Both the position numbers and the translations under genes were made by a program. Under the pieces are notes generated by a model. The model worked only from the letters and a program-made list of their open reading frames with translations, did no database searches and was not told the DNA's origin. 55,525 nt of DNA from a virus. Below are positions 30,601 through 37,832 of this stretch, piece by piece. The stretch is from positions 1 through 55,525 of IMG/VR virus record IMGVR_UViG_3300000116_000024; one strand, 5' to 3'. The stretch's first letter is position 1; every line of letters starts with the position of its first letter.

Positions 30601-33412
30601 ATATTCTACCTCTTTGATTTGTAGTAACTTGACCAATAGGCATTTCAATAGATTCTTGTAAACGTGAATCTCTAAAGTCATTGTTATAATCTGTAGCATA
30701 TGGATATGGACCACCTGTAGAAACTCTCACATATATACTTTCTCCACCACTTAACCATTCTTGTAAAAACTCATCAAATGTATTATCATTTGTAAAGGGA
30801 GTAGTCCAGTTGTATCTATACCCATTATCAATACCGCTATCAGCATCACCATAATAAACCTCATAGTTACCAGGACCAATTTCACATCTACCTTTTAATG
30901 TTGTAGGTTTTTCTGTTGAACAGAATTCAATTGTTTCACCTTTCTCAATGCACTTCTCTGCATATTTATTTGTGTTAATGTCACGAAATTGAATTACTGC
31001 ATAGTCTAATGCTGGATCGATTAACTCACAAGTAACTAACCAAGGCACAGCCTCATCGTAATAAGCATTGTTATTTTTTAAAATAAAAGGATCTTCTGCT
31101 AAATCATTATATGGATAATTTGGGTAATAGTAATCTTGCTCTTCTCTAGTATACTTATTTACGTTCCTAAGCATACCTTTAGCAACAATAGATCTATTAG
31201 TACCTCTGTCACCTCTTACTATCTTAAATCCAACTATATCAGCTTTTTGTTCTGCTGTTAAATTTGAAGATGCTATTAATGATTTTATCTGATTGTTATC
31301 TACTCTTATTCCAATTGGAAAAATACCATCATCACGAAGTTCAGGTTGAATTAAACTAATTCTTGGTACAACGTTTGGATCAACTGGACCTGTAGTTATA
31401 GAAGCTGTATAATTTAAGTCTACACCAAACTCATCTCTAAAGGTTGCTCTAACATACCAACTAACAGCAACTTGAGAAAGAAGTGTTAATTCATCAGAAA
31501 GAATTTCTACTATATATTCACCATCTGGAAATAAGTCTTGATATCCATTTTGACTTCCATAAATATATCTTTGTCCAGAACCAGTAGGTAATGAAGCTAG
31601 TACATCTCCATTATTTGCATTTACTACTCTTGCAGAGTATGAATCTCCAGAAGGTACTGAAACTGTTACACGAACTTGTGGGTCAGTATAAATTCCAATA
31701 TCAGCACTTCCAAAATCTATTTTTACTACAGATCCATTATAAGTAGTAGAACCTATAAGTTCTTGAGGATCCTGAGATTCATCACTTTCATTATAGCCTA
31801 CTTGCAACCATTCCCCATCAGAAAAAATTTCACCATTGTCTACAGGATCATCTTTTATTATTGGACCATTCTCAATAATTGGACTTACTAATACATCTGG
31901 AAACTTATGATGTCTAATTTTTTGTCCTGCTAGATCACCCCAAATATCATCATTACATGGGTACTCTTCTAAAGATTCCCAATAAGATAATTCACCATAT
32001 TGGTAAGGACCTTTATAGTTACGTGCGTTAGGATTATAATCTTCAGAGAATCCTATTACAGATCCTGTATTGTATATTTTCCATTGAGGTGAATATCCAA
32101 TGTTATTTTCTGTATACTCTGGTTCACCTATAAAATCATGATTCGTATCAGGTATAGGTATAAGATCTGTTTCATTACTTACTCTACCAGGAATATGGAA
32201 ACCATCTGTTTGCTTACCGTTCTTTAATAAAAATACAAGCTCAAACGCATACACTTCATCACGCATGTATCCACGTAAGTCTGTAGCATTTAACTCATCT
32301 GAGTAATCTTCTCCTGGTGGAATTCTATATGTCTCCCACTGAAAGTTTATATTTGTTGCAATTGATTGATAGTTAGTTCTATCTATAGAAGTGAGGTTAC
32401 TCCAAACAATAACATCTTGTACAGCAGTAACATCATCAGCTATATCATAATAAGGAAACTTTTCAAGTATGTCTAATGTAGAAAGTTGTATAGGAGTTTG
32501 ATTAGCTCCTGTATAAGTTATTTCTTTGGTAATCTCCTCAATGTTATATGTTCCAACAAGTTCTACCGAAGCAATGTTATTTATTGTTTTTATTACAGCT
32601 ATATTAAAATACTGAAATTGACCAGTTAGATCAAGGTTAGACACACCTACAACAATAGACTTTCCTACAGGATAGTTAAAATTAACTGATACTATATCTT
32701 CATCAGCAATAGGAAGTGGGTTAGTTATAGAATAATATGAAGTAAGTTCGTTTCCTGATGCATCTGCATATTGTATTCCAAATTGATATGTACCAGCAAC
32801 TAAGTTACCAGAACTATCTACTCTTACAATATCTAACTGAGGAAGAGAAAAGTTAGGTTGAAGCTTAAGTTGATTACAGTCTAATTCATCACCATATACA
32901 GGATCACAACTAGGTGTACCTCCTACAAGTTTGTAAGGAACGTTTTCAATATCTAAATAACGTCTTGGATTAACTCCATCTGTCCAGTATATCTCTGTAG
33001 TACAGTTAGTTATCCTATGTACAACTTTAGGAATAGTATTTTTTATGTTAAAGTTTAGACAAGGGGCGTTTACTAACGTTTGATATTTACAATCGTTATT
33101 ATCCATAAACCCAATCTCACTTTGTTCTGAAATAGAATTAACTAGAAAAAATATGTGTTTTCTTTTTTCCTGAATATAATGTTGACCAATAAGCTTGTAT
33201 CCTGCTGGAAACTTAAGACACAACTCATTACCTAATTCATTTTGGTAACTTACAGAATTATCGTCAAAGTTCTCAACAGCAGCATTTAGAGCATAAGTAA
33301 CCTTACCTGGTCCAACTTGACTAGTAGAACTATCCAAGTTTAAACCTCCTTGAGCACTATTAGCATTAAGCCTTATATTTCCTAATTCTTTTTTCTTCTT
33401 ATCTTCAGCCAT
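27653..33412 (-). CDS. 1919-aa tail muzzle / P22 gp10-like tail stabilisation protein candidate
   Basis: The opening region (NIRLNANSAQGGLNLDSSTS, then a segment beginning GKVTYALNA) and the beta-rich, Asp/Tyr/Asn-rich body are what I would expect for the large distal tail protein that follows the gp4-like tube protein in crAss-like phages, where the muzzle closes the short tail and holds cargo. Numerous short strand-forming segments suggest a beta-propeller or beta-sandwich architecture. A Thr/Ser/Pro-rich linker (ITTTSTSTSPP...) at about residues 1695-1720 leads to a ~200-residue C-terminal domain with about ten Cys, probably an exchangeable surface domain. It starts 5 nt after the gp4-like gene. 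Family placement rests on size, position and opening sequence rather than a catalytic signature. Confidence 0.65.
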   Translation of the reverse strand: MAEDKKKKELGNIRLNANSAQGGLNLDSSTSQVGPGKVTYALNAAVENFDDNSVSYQNELGNELCLKFPAGYKLIGQHYIQEKRKHIFFLVNSISEQSEIGFMDNNDCKYQTLVNAPCLNFNIKNTIPKVVHRITNCTTEIYWTDGVNPRRYLDIENVPYKLVGGTPSCDPVYGDELDCNQLKLQPNFSLPQLDIVRVDSSGNLVAGTYQFGIQYADASGNELTSYYSITNPLPIADEDIVSVNFNYPVGKSIVVGVSNLDLTGQFQYFNIAVIKTINNIASVELVGTYNIEEITKEITYTGANQTPIQLSTLDILEKFPYYDIADDVTAVQDVIVWSNLTSIDRTNYQSIATNINFQWETYRIPPGEDYSDELNATDLRGYMRDEVYAFELVFLLKNGKQTDGFHIPGRVSNETDLIPIPDTNHDFIGEPEYTENNIGYSPQWKIYNTGSVIGFSEDYNPNARNYKGPYQYGELSYWESLEEYPCNDDIWGDLAGQKIRHHKFPDVLVSPIIENGPIIKDDPVDNGEIFSDGEWLQVGYNESDESQDPQELIGSTTYNGSVVKIDFGSADIGIYTDPQVRVTVSVPSGDSYSARVVNANNGDVLASLPTGSGQRYIYGSQNGYQDLFPDGEYIVEILSDELTLLSQVAVSWYVRATFRDEFGVDLNYTASITTGPVDPNVVPRISLIQPELRDDGIFPIGIRVDNNQIKSLIASSNLTAEQKADIVGFKIVRGDRGTNRSIVAKGMLRNVNKYTREEQDYYYPNYPYNDLAEDPFILKNNNAYYDEAVPWLVTCELIDPALDYAVIQFRDINTNKYAEKCIEKGETIEFCSTEKPTTLKGRCEIGPGNYEVYYGDADSGIDNGYRYNWTTPFTNDNTFDEFLQEWLSGGESIYVRVSTGGPYPYATDYNNDFRDSRLQESIEMPIGQVTTNQRGRISTLNCQIETPQDPVKSESANRQIFNSPETSFGQPFLGGVLKLESVMFGAGKAHFVEVKDNAKYKLLSKEAQQDALESSEEVADLTDFNAGVMFTVYQSYLTIYINGITRRNYGMSFNSRASYDYSFDIENSASLTLSPQDVGIKQREIDISRYLIPGVQSLGKDELDINNWNRESSVFVKTEDKDETVPPLPLPTDTPTINPTGDQSEIFDNSRFTITSNPGTGTECGSGTCATPAKERDISVLSYYASMKNIVPNQWGQIYSYQTIDTGYQEIISSLFTSTIGEDTGIVFGGDVFISKFAYKTKLPFFIDNRVNAPDDSDIFYDEIGNVGYPKYWHSARSILEDYLVTSDGDVPMRNIISYKAHNFDCATDPSTIANGSARTFYDGYMYNFAYGVPSFYCESTYNTDLRQAFNNKEGDFWPHVSSGIPDDWVQETNVPIAQDNTYYYNVTFSKQNKENSFSHLPADWKDDECFTNYPFRTIYSDPASTNADNRVNNWLVYRALSFFDFPQNFGNLTSLDGIQNKAILARFENKSLLYNNLLTIDTSNPQAAYVGNPRLFNGAPPIDYAETDLGYVGSQNKFLLKIPQGQITADAKRGQIFIIAGQAVDLTSFNSGVNKFMKDELPFHILRFFPNVETDNAFSGIGLHGVYDSKFDRIIITKLDYAPLLDSIAYDEEGDFFYNSVSRGRTPISLHNEKYFCNKSWTMSYDFNIKSWISFHSYLPNFYIADNAFFYSGKNDCCDLNFDVIAGEVGPVIPITTTSTSTSPPLFTTTTSTTQQADCEIGDAIFTLTNCTLAGTATIVIPPTTTACSRPSGLINSSLLEGYQENLDPPVISTGSAQDACSAAALVFGDPQPSRVPTLRSFMYNSSDGLNVDTVLYDGAGIDCTLVPDGWYSTESTYQNGFNAYVFNVENGVIVDTEICVPLECNQYDVTGPFNGGYQACETNEWTPLNVAIGVTVSVCSNQPIPGATLVQPSSCQT

Positions 33413-33417
33413 AGCTC

Positions 33418-34386
33418 TTAGTTATTGCGTCTTCTACCGTATCTGTTAGTTCGGTTAGGAAGTTCATACTTATTGAACCTATTTAAATCTTTTTTAATTC
33501 TTCTTTGCTTTTCCCAAGATGTTTGTTTCTTAGATTCAGTAAAGGCCATTATCCAAGCTTCATCACTAAGTTGCTTATAATAAGCTAACTTTGATTGTAA
33601 CTGATTAAACGTTTCATCATTAGTTTGATTAGTTAACGTTTCAAATACTTTATACTTAATAAAAGCTTCAACATATTCTGCAATCCTATAGTTATCTGGT
33701 ATCATTTGATTACCTGTATCATCATAGTCTGTAGAATAGAATAATAAATGAACCACAGCATGTCTGAAGTTAGTTACAAACTTATTGTCTCTAATATCAA
33801 AACTATCAATACTTGAAGAGTGAGGGGTAAATTGACCAACAGGTGGTGCAAAGTTGTTCCAATCATTTCTATAATTTACATCACACTGTTGTCTTGCAGA
33901 TATATTTCCTGGCTTAAGCAAGTAGTCATACCTATAAGATCTTGCAATCTCATTGTTTGTTTTGTATACAGCTTGAACAAGCTCAGGCATACACGTACCA
34001 TCACAAGATGGATGTTGACATGCAGAGTTATCACAAGGTGTACCACCAATAGTTAAAGGTGATATTTGAATGGTTGTTGCATTTGCAGCTTGAGAATAAA
34101 AAGATGTTGCAGAGGGGTAAGGGTTACCTGGAACTTCAGCACACATCCAAGCCTCTCTAACAGCATGAAAGTTATCTGGTAACCTTGCTTGAAAATCTTC
34201 TACAAATAAAACTTGCTCATCTATTTTGTAACTTGTTTTACCTAGCTTATTTAAACACTTGTTCAAATATGTTGGAAACAATAAATCATCTACAGCTCCT
34301 GTATCAAAGTAACTCTTAAGTTCTTCTTTTACTGTAGCGTAGATGGGTTCTGGTGATACAAAATTATATTTATGATAATATGACAT
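33418..34386 (-). CDS. 322-aa tail tube / head-tail connector protein (P22 gp4-like)
   Basis: The protein begins MSYYHKYNFVSPEP and has a helical N-terminus (EELKSYFDTGAVDDLL), a central beta/Cys-rich insertion (CDNSACQHPSCDGTC near residues 118-132) and a long C-terminal helical part ending in a basic tail (RRIKKDLNRFNKY...RYGRRRNN). This layout, with its place directly before the large muzzle-like gene, matches the gp4-like tail tubular or ring protein described for crAss-like phages. It should assemble as a 12-mer under the portal. The basic C-terminus may contact DNA in the channel. The Cys insertion could bind zinc or form disulfides and looks lineage-specific. It is spaced 2 nt from the upstream HU/IHF-like gene. 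Confidence 0.65.
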   Translation of the reverse strand: MSYYHKYNFVSPEPIYATVKEELKSYFDTGAVDDLLFPTYLNKCLNKLGKTSYKIDEQVLFVEDFQARLPDNFHAVREAWMCAEVPGNPYPSATSFYSQAANATTIQISPLTIGGTPCDNSACQHPSCDGTCMPELVQAVYKTNNEIARSYRYDYLLKPGNISARQQCDVNYRNDWNNFAPPVGQFTPHSSSIDSFDIRDNKFVTNFRHAVVHLLFYSTDYDDTGNQMIPDNYRIAEYVEAFIKYKVFETLTNQTNDETFNQLQSKLAYYKQLSDEAWIMAFTESKKQTSWEKQRRIKKDLNRFNKYELPNRTNRYGRRRNN

Positions 34387-34388
34387 TT

Positions 34389-34874
34389 CTAAAATCTTTT
34401 AGTCCATTCGTTATATATGTGTTGGTATTTTTTATCAGTAGTTACATAATGAGATAGTAATCTAGATGTTACTCTTGATGGTTTAAAAAACCAACATGTT
34501 GAGTGTCTAAATCTTGCAGTATCTCTAAACCACATCCAACCAAAAAAGTAACCTTCTGTATGATAGTTAAAGTTATAAATGTGTTTACCTTTCTCTCTAG
34601 TTTTCTTCCAGTCAATAGGTAAATTTATAAAGTCTTTCTCACCATTAGATTTAATTCTTTTTCTCTTCTTCTTGTTTATTGAAAACTCTCCAAATCCACA
34701 AGGTAATCTTTGCTTTTCACCTGTCTCTAGGATATGATGTTTAAACTGTTCGTTAAACTCATATATAATATTTTTCCATTCCTCAAAGGTTAGGCTTACA
34801 AGTGGATGAGTTTTACAAAAATCTTTGTAATTATCTTTACTTGCGCTTCTCCAGTCTACTGCAACTCTTGGCAT
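34389..34874 (-). CDS. 161-aa HU/IHF-like DNA-binding protein (second copy)
   Basis: A helical N-terminal half (residues 10-50) is followed by QRLPCGFGEFSINKKKRKR at about 55-73. The G-F-G-E-F core plus basic strand is the hallmark of the beta-arm region of HU/IHF proteins (typical G-F-G-x-F). The following RKRIKSNGEKD stretch fits the DNA-bending arm. The C-terminal 60 residues (YFFGWMWFRD..., aromatic and basic) extend beyond a normal ~95-aa HU. Crass-like phages usually carry two IHF-subunit-like genes, one near the packaging genes and one among tail genes; the first copy here is at 53849-54199. The two may form a heterodimer that bends phage DNA for packaging or gene regulation. Neighbours: ring protein upstream (4-nt gap), gp4-like protein downstream. 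Confidence 0.65.
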   Translation of the reverse strand: MPRVAVDWRSASKDNYKDFCKTHPLVSLTFEEWKNIIYEFNEQFKHHILETGEKQRLPCGFGEFSINKKKRKRIKSNGEKDFINLPIDWKKTREKGKHIYNFNYHTEGYFFGWMWFRDTARFRHSTCWFFKPSRVTSRLLSHYVTTDKKYQHIYNEWTKRF

Positions 34875-34878
34875 TTAT

Positions 34879-35604
34879 TTAGTTTGTTGGTTGTGCGTTT
34901 GGTGCTTGTCCGTCTATTCCTTCATTACTCATATCAGACTTAATATTAAAGTACGTCTGTAAGAGCTTCTGTGAGGTCATAGCTAACGTTTGTTGTTCTA
35001 AGTATCCAGGAATGAAAGATTGTTTGTCTAAGGGGTTCATACAGTACTCATCTAGTGTGTAGCTTGTACCACATTCACAATCTGGATACATTATGTCTTT
35101 TGGCACATCTTCTTCAAGAAATGCTACAAATCTTACAGAGATTAACAAAGGGTTACTCACATATAAGTATCCATTAGATATCCAAAAATAGCTTTCTTTT
35201 TTTATGATAGGAAGCTTTAATAAGTTTAAATATCTATTTACAGTAATTTCTTTTATTTTAGTACCGTTTCCTCCCATAGCATTTATTGAATAAACACCTT
35301 GTATTACGTATTGATAATTACCTTCAGACACTTTAGGAATCTTATGTTTTGATCTTGCCACTGTACAAGGATCAACATAGTCACAACACTCAGAGATAGG
35401 AACTTCTATCATTTCTAAACAAGGAATAGTGGTAAATAAAGTATCACTAGCCCATAACCTTCTTAAATTAGTTTCTCTTTTAATTAAAGTTATTGCATTA
35501 TTTTTAACTTCAGAGGCTATTGCTCTGTCAGTTATGCGTGCATCAGTAGATAAGATCTTGTGTGTTGATCTTACATCTGAAACTAATTTCCTAAGTGTTG
35601 ACAT
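34879..35604 (-). CDS. 241-aa conserved virion protein, ring/connector candidate
   Basis: Soluble mixed alpha/beta protein. The N-terminal ~50 residues are helical and basic (LVSDVRSTHKIL...VKNNAITLIKRE), the middle is beta-rich with several Cys (IPCLEMIEVPISECCDYVDPC, then CECGTSYTLDEYC), and the C-terminus is a low-complexity Asn/Gln/Pro tail. No enzymatic motif is visible. It lies 2 nt after the phosphoesterase and just before the second HU/IHF-like gene and the gp4-like tube gene. This is a position where crAss-like genomes encode the ring proteins of the connector, so a structural ring role is plausible but not shown by sequence alone. Confidence 0.5.
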   Translation of the reverse strand: MSTLRKLVSDVRSTHKILSTDARITDRAIASEVKNNAITLIKRETNLRRLWASDTLFTTIPCLEMIEVPISECCDYVDPCTVARSKHKIPKVSEGNYQYVIQGVYSINAMGGNGTKIKEITVNRYLNLLKLPIIKKESYFWISNGYLYVSNPLLISVRFVAFLEEDVPKDIMYPDCECGTSYTLDEYCMNPLDKQSFIPGYLEQQTLAMTSQKLLQTYFNIKSDMSNEGIDGQAPNAQPTN

Positions 35605-35606
35605 AA

Positions 35607-36851
35607 TTATATTCTTTTTTCAAATTCACAAACTTTACCTTGCTCTTTGTCATATCCTAAAAGCAGTGCAGCTCGTATAGAGTGTACATATCCACTATCT
35701 CTATGCCATCTATCAGCATCTGATAAACTAGGCATCTGTTGTATTCTACAACCTTTTACTTCTTTAGCCATATAGTGATGCTTATCACCTGTATGAACTT
35801 CTTGGTATTTAGAGTTTCCAAACATCTTTCCCCAAACTGAATGAGTTGCAAATAGTAATGGTAAAGATTCTATTTTACAATTTCCATGATGGTAACCAAT
35901 AAATGTGTTTCCTAAAGTTAATGCTTTTACTGGAGAACTATCTCTTATAAACTCTACATCTTTATCATCTGAAAAGTAAATATCTAAAGCATGTGCTAAA
36001 TAGAATGATTTAGTTTTATCATGATTACCTGGAACAAGCACAACAATCACCTTATTAGAATATGTTCTTTGAATATTAATAGAGTCTATTAGCATTGAAA
36101 AGCCTAACTCATATTCTGAATCATACTCCATAATAGTATCTTGTGGAGTTCCTTGTGTAGTTTGGTTCTGATAGTTATCTGTATGGAAGAAATCATTTGA
36201 TATTGGAAATACAACTGTATCTATATTATAGACCTTTGAGGTTTTAACCATTAAGTCTTCAGTCATGTCGTGAAATAACTTAACACGTTTACCTATATCA
36301 TTGTTTCCTTCAATGTATCTTTTGGCCAAGTGGAAATCAGAAATAGAAAGCTCTACGTCTATTGTATCCTTACCTGACTCTAATTTAGTTTTGTTTATTT
36401 CTATCTTCTTAGGTACAAAGTTTTTTAGAAATATTGAAAAGTCTTCAGCTGTATAATCTGATGGGCCTTTTCTTTTTGAGAATATAGAAGATGTAAACTT
36501 ACCACTTGGTAACATCTTAGACCAATAGTTTGTAATTATATATTCTTCTAAGTTTATCTTATGAAGCTTTGCTAATTCTATATGGTCCTTAGGTTCATAA
36601 TCAGAAGTAACTGTACTTTCAACTGTACCTTTTTCTACATTTACTTTTTTTACAACTTCATTATATCCTTTTCCTGAATTTGCTTTTGATAAAAACTGAT
36701 CACCATCACCTTCTCCTTTATCTCTTATCTCTTTAATTAAATCAATAACTTCTTGTTCAGTAATGTTTAGCTTTTCAGCATAAAACTTTTTACTCTTTTT
36801 CCAATGTAATAAATTCTTTAACTTAAGTAGTAGCTGTGGATCGTTTATCAT
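35607..36851 (-). CDS. 414-aa calcineurin-like metallophosphoesterase with N-terminal HTH
   Basis: The metal-binding signature of the metallophosphoesterase fold is readable in order: D172-x-H174 in SDFHLAK, N219-D220 in SNDFFH, G275-N-H-D278 in PGNHDKTK, H321-H322 in GYHHGN, and H353-x-G-D-x-H in HTGDKHH. These would bind two divalent ions and hydrolyse phosphodiesters or phosphomonoesters, possibly nucleic-acid ends. Residues ~15-45 (KSKKFYAEKLNITEQEVIDLIKEI) look like a helix-turn-helix, so the enzyme may be directed to DNA. It is the first gene after an intrinsic terminator, and a Bacteroidota-type promoter candidate lies 23 nt upstream, so it probably heads its own transcript with the connector and tail genes. 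An enzyme in a structural block is unusual; it may be packaged or act during head completion. Confidence 0.8.
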   Translation of the reverse strand: MINDPQLLLKLKNLLHWKKSKKFYAEKLNITEQEVIDLIKEIRDKGEGDGDQFLSKANSGKGYNEVVKKVNVEKGTVESTVTSDYEPKDHIELAKLHKINLEEYIITNYWSKMLPSGKFTSSIFSKRKGPSDYTAEDFSIFLKNFVPKKIEINKTKLESGKDTIDVELSISDFHLAKRYIEGNNDIGKRVKLFHDMTEDLMVKTSKVYNIDTVVFPISNDFFHTDNYQNQTTQGTPQDTIMEYDSEYELGFSMLIDSINIQRTYSNKVIVVLVPGNHDKTKSFYLAHALDIYFSDDKDVEFIRDSSPVKALTLGNTFIGYHHGNCKIESLPLLFATHSVWGKMFGNSKYQEVHTGDKHHYMAKEVKGCRIQQMPSLSDADRWHRDSGYVHSIRAALLLGYDKEQGKVCEFEKRI

Positions 36852-36873
36852 GGTTTAAAATTTACAAATATCG

Positions 36874-36905
36874 TAAAGATATAAAAATTATTTTGCATAT
36901 CTCAA
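36874..36905 (-). promoter_or_regulatory. Bacteroidota-type promoter candidate before the phosphoesterase
   Basis: On the minus strand: TTG, 21 nt, TATCTTTA, one mismatch from TAnnTTTG. It lies in the 178-bp gap between the terminator at 36954-36983 and the phosphoesterase start, where a new promoter would be expected. The predicted leader is short and AT-rich and has no Shine-Dalgarno site. Confidence 0.45.
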
Positions 36906-36953
36906 TAAAATTGACTATAGCTACTTTTATTTATAATTAACTATGTTAGAAAT

Positions 36954-36983
36954 AAAAACTCCCAAGGGACTAGCCCTCAGGAG
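36954..36983 (-). terminator. Intrinsic terminator after the appendage-gene block
   Basis: On the minus strand CTCCTGAGGG, loop CTAGT, CCCTTGGGAG makes a 10-bp stem (two G-U pairs) followed at once by five T. The plus-strand side lacks a matching T-run, so it acts on leftward transcription. It separates the fibre/appendage genes from the phosphoesterase-to-cargo block. Confidence 0.75.
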
Positions 36984-36984
36984 A

Positions 36985-37015
36985 AAAACCTTGTAAACCA
37001 ACAAAACAAGGTTTT
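36985..37015 (-). repeat. Second hairpin preceding the terminator
   Basis: AAAACCTTG (36985-36993) and CAAGGTTTT (37007-37015) are a perfect 9-bp inverted repeat with a 13-nt loop, directly upstream (in the transcript) of the terminator. A tandem hairpin of this kind may protect the 3' end of the message or strengthen termination. Confidence 0.6.
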
Positions 37016-37029
37016 AAGTATGGTTTATA

Positions 37030-37509
37030 TTAAGACGATTTAGCTTGTGTAACTATCCATTGAGTTCCGTCTGACCAAACAGTAACACCATTAAATGGTT
37101 TATTTAATGTATAGAATCCAGGATTTATATCTCCATCTATACGCTCCCCAACAGGTGCTAATACATGAACCTTATCATTAGCAGATAATGTACCATCTGA
37201 TATTATTTGTATATTTCTATATGGAATATCTGTAGCTGAAGGCAATGTAAGATTATATGTTCCAGAACCACCTGACCAACTTAAGTAAATAATATTTTTA
37301 TCATCAGAGTAAGATGATGAACCTCCTGGCGTAGCTGTTATTAAAAAAGGTGGCTGAGTATTAATTTTATTATTTGCCCAAAGAAAAAGCTCACTTAAAA
37401 GTATCTTTTTAGATTGATTTACGGATACATCTACTACATAAAAAGGATCAGCACCACTTAGTTGATCAGCTGTTATAGGTGTTAAGTCTGTTAATTTATT
37501 GCTTGCCAT
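37030..37509 (-). CDS. 159-aa appendage/fibre protein
   Basis: The N-terminal stretch LTDLTPITADQLSGADPFYVVDVSVNQSKK followed by ILLSEL resembles the short N-terminal attachment motif seen in many tail or head fibre proteins of Bacteroidota phages. The rest is beta-rich with Gly/Ser turns (ATPGGSSSYSD, SWSGGSGTYNL) and a terminal WSDGTQWIVTQ, as in small trimeric fibre heads. It starts inside the end of the preceding 111-aa gene (14-nt overlap) and is the last gene before the strong terminator. A decorating fibre is likely, but whether it sits on head or tail cannot be told. Confidence 0.6.
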   Translation of the reverse strand: MASNKLTDLTPITADQLSGADPFYVVDVSVNQSKKILLSELFLWANNKINTQPPFLITATPGGSSSYSDDKNIIYLSWSGGSGTYNLTLPSATDIPYRNIQIISDGTLSANDKVHVLAPVGERIDGDINPGFYTLNKPFNGVTVWSDGTQWIVTQAKSS

Positions 37510-37831
37510 TTTGTATTTCTATAAAGTTAGTATTTTGTTGCTCTAATGGTTCTTCAGTTTGTAAAAGTAATACTGAAATTTGAATTGTTGTACTTGTAGT
37601 TGTTGTTGTAGCAGGTACAGATATATCAATTGACACATCACACAACACTGTTGTAGACAAAGCTCTTATAATAGTAGTACCATCTGGTATATTATCACTT
37701 GGAAATCCATTTATTAATTGTTGTCTAGAAACATTAGTTTCAAATGCTGATGTATAATTATCTACATCTGAAAATAACAAAAAGTTATCAGCATCTGCTC
37801 CTATGATTAATATTTGTATTATTCCTGTCAT
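37496..37831 (-). CDS. 111-aa protein with shared N-terminal module and Thr linker
   Basis: A longer frame begins at 37870, but ATG at 37831 (MTGIIQILIIG) is preferred. It aligns with the starts of the paralogous 71- and 358-aa proteins and lies just after the upstream TAG at 37833. The module LLFSDVDNYTSAFETNV...TIIRALSTTVLCDVSIDI matches the DLYSDVDGYAVPFETGI module of the 358-aa protein. A short Thr run (PATTTTTSTT) follows, then about 29 residues whose composition is unlike the other post-linker domains. Another frame would give a short NSNFSITFTN ending, so an old frameshift after the linker is possible. Probably a small appendage or decoration protein; function unknown. Confidence 0.55.
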   Translation of the reverse strand: MTGIIQILIIGADADNFLLFSDVDNYTSAFETNVSRQQLINGFPSDNIPDGTTIIRALSTTVLCDVSIDISVPATTTTTSTTIQISVLLLQTEEPLEQQNTNFIEIQNGKQ

Positions 37832-37832
37832 A

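Noticed and set aside
36852-36902. 16-codon leader peptide before the phosphoesterase
   Set aside because: The frame spans the promoter -7 box and would lie mostly upstream of the predicted transcript start.
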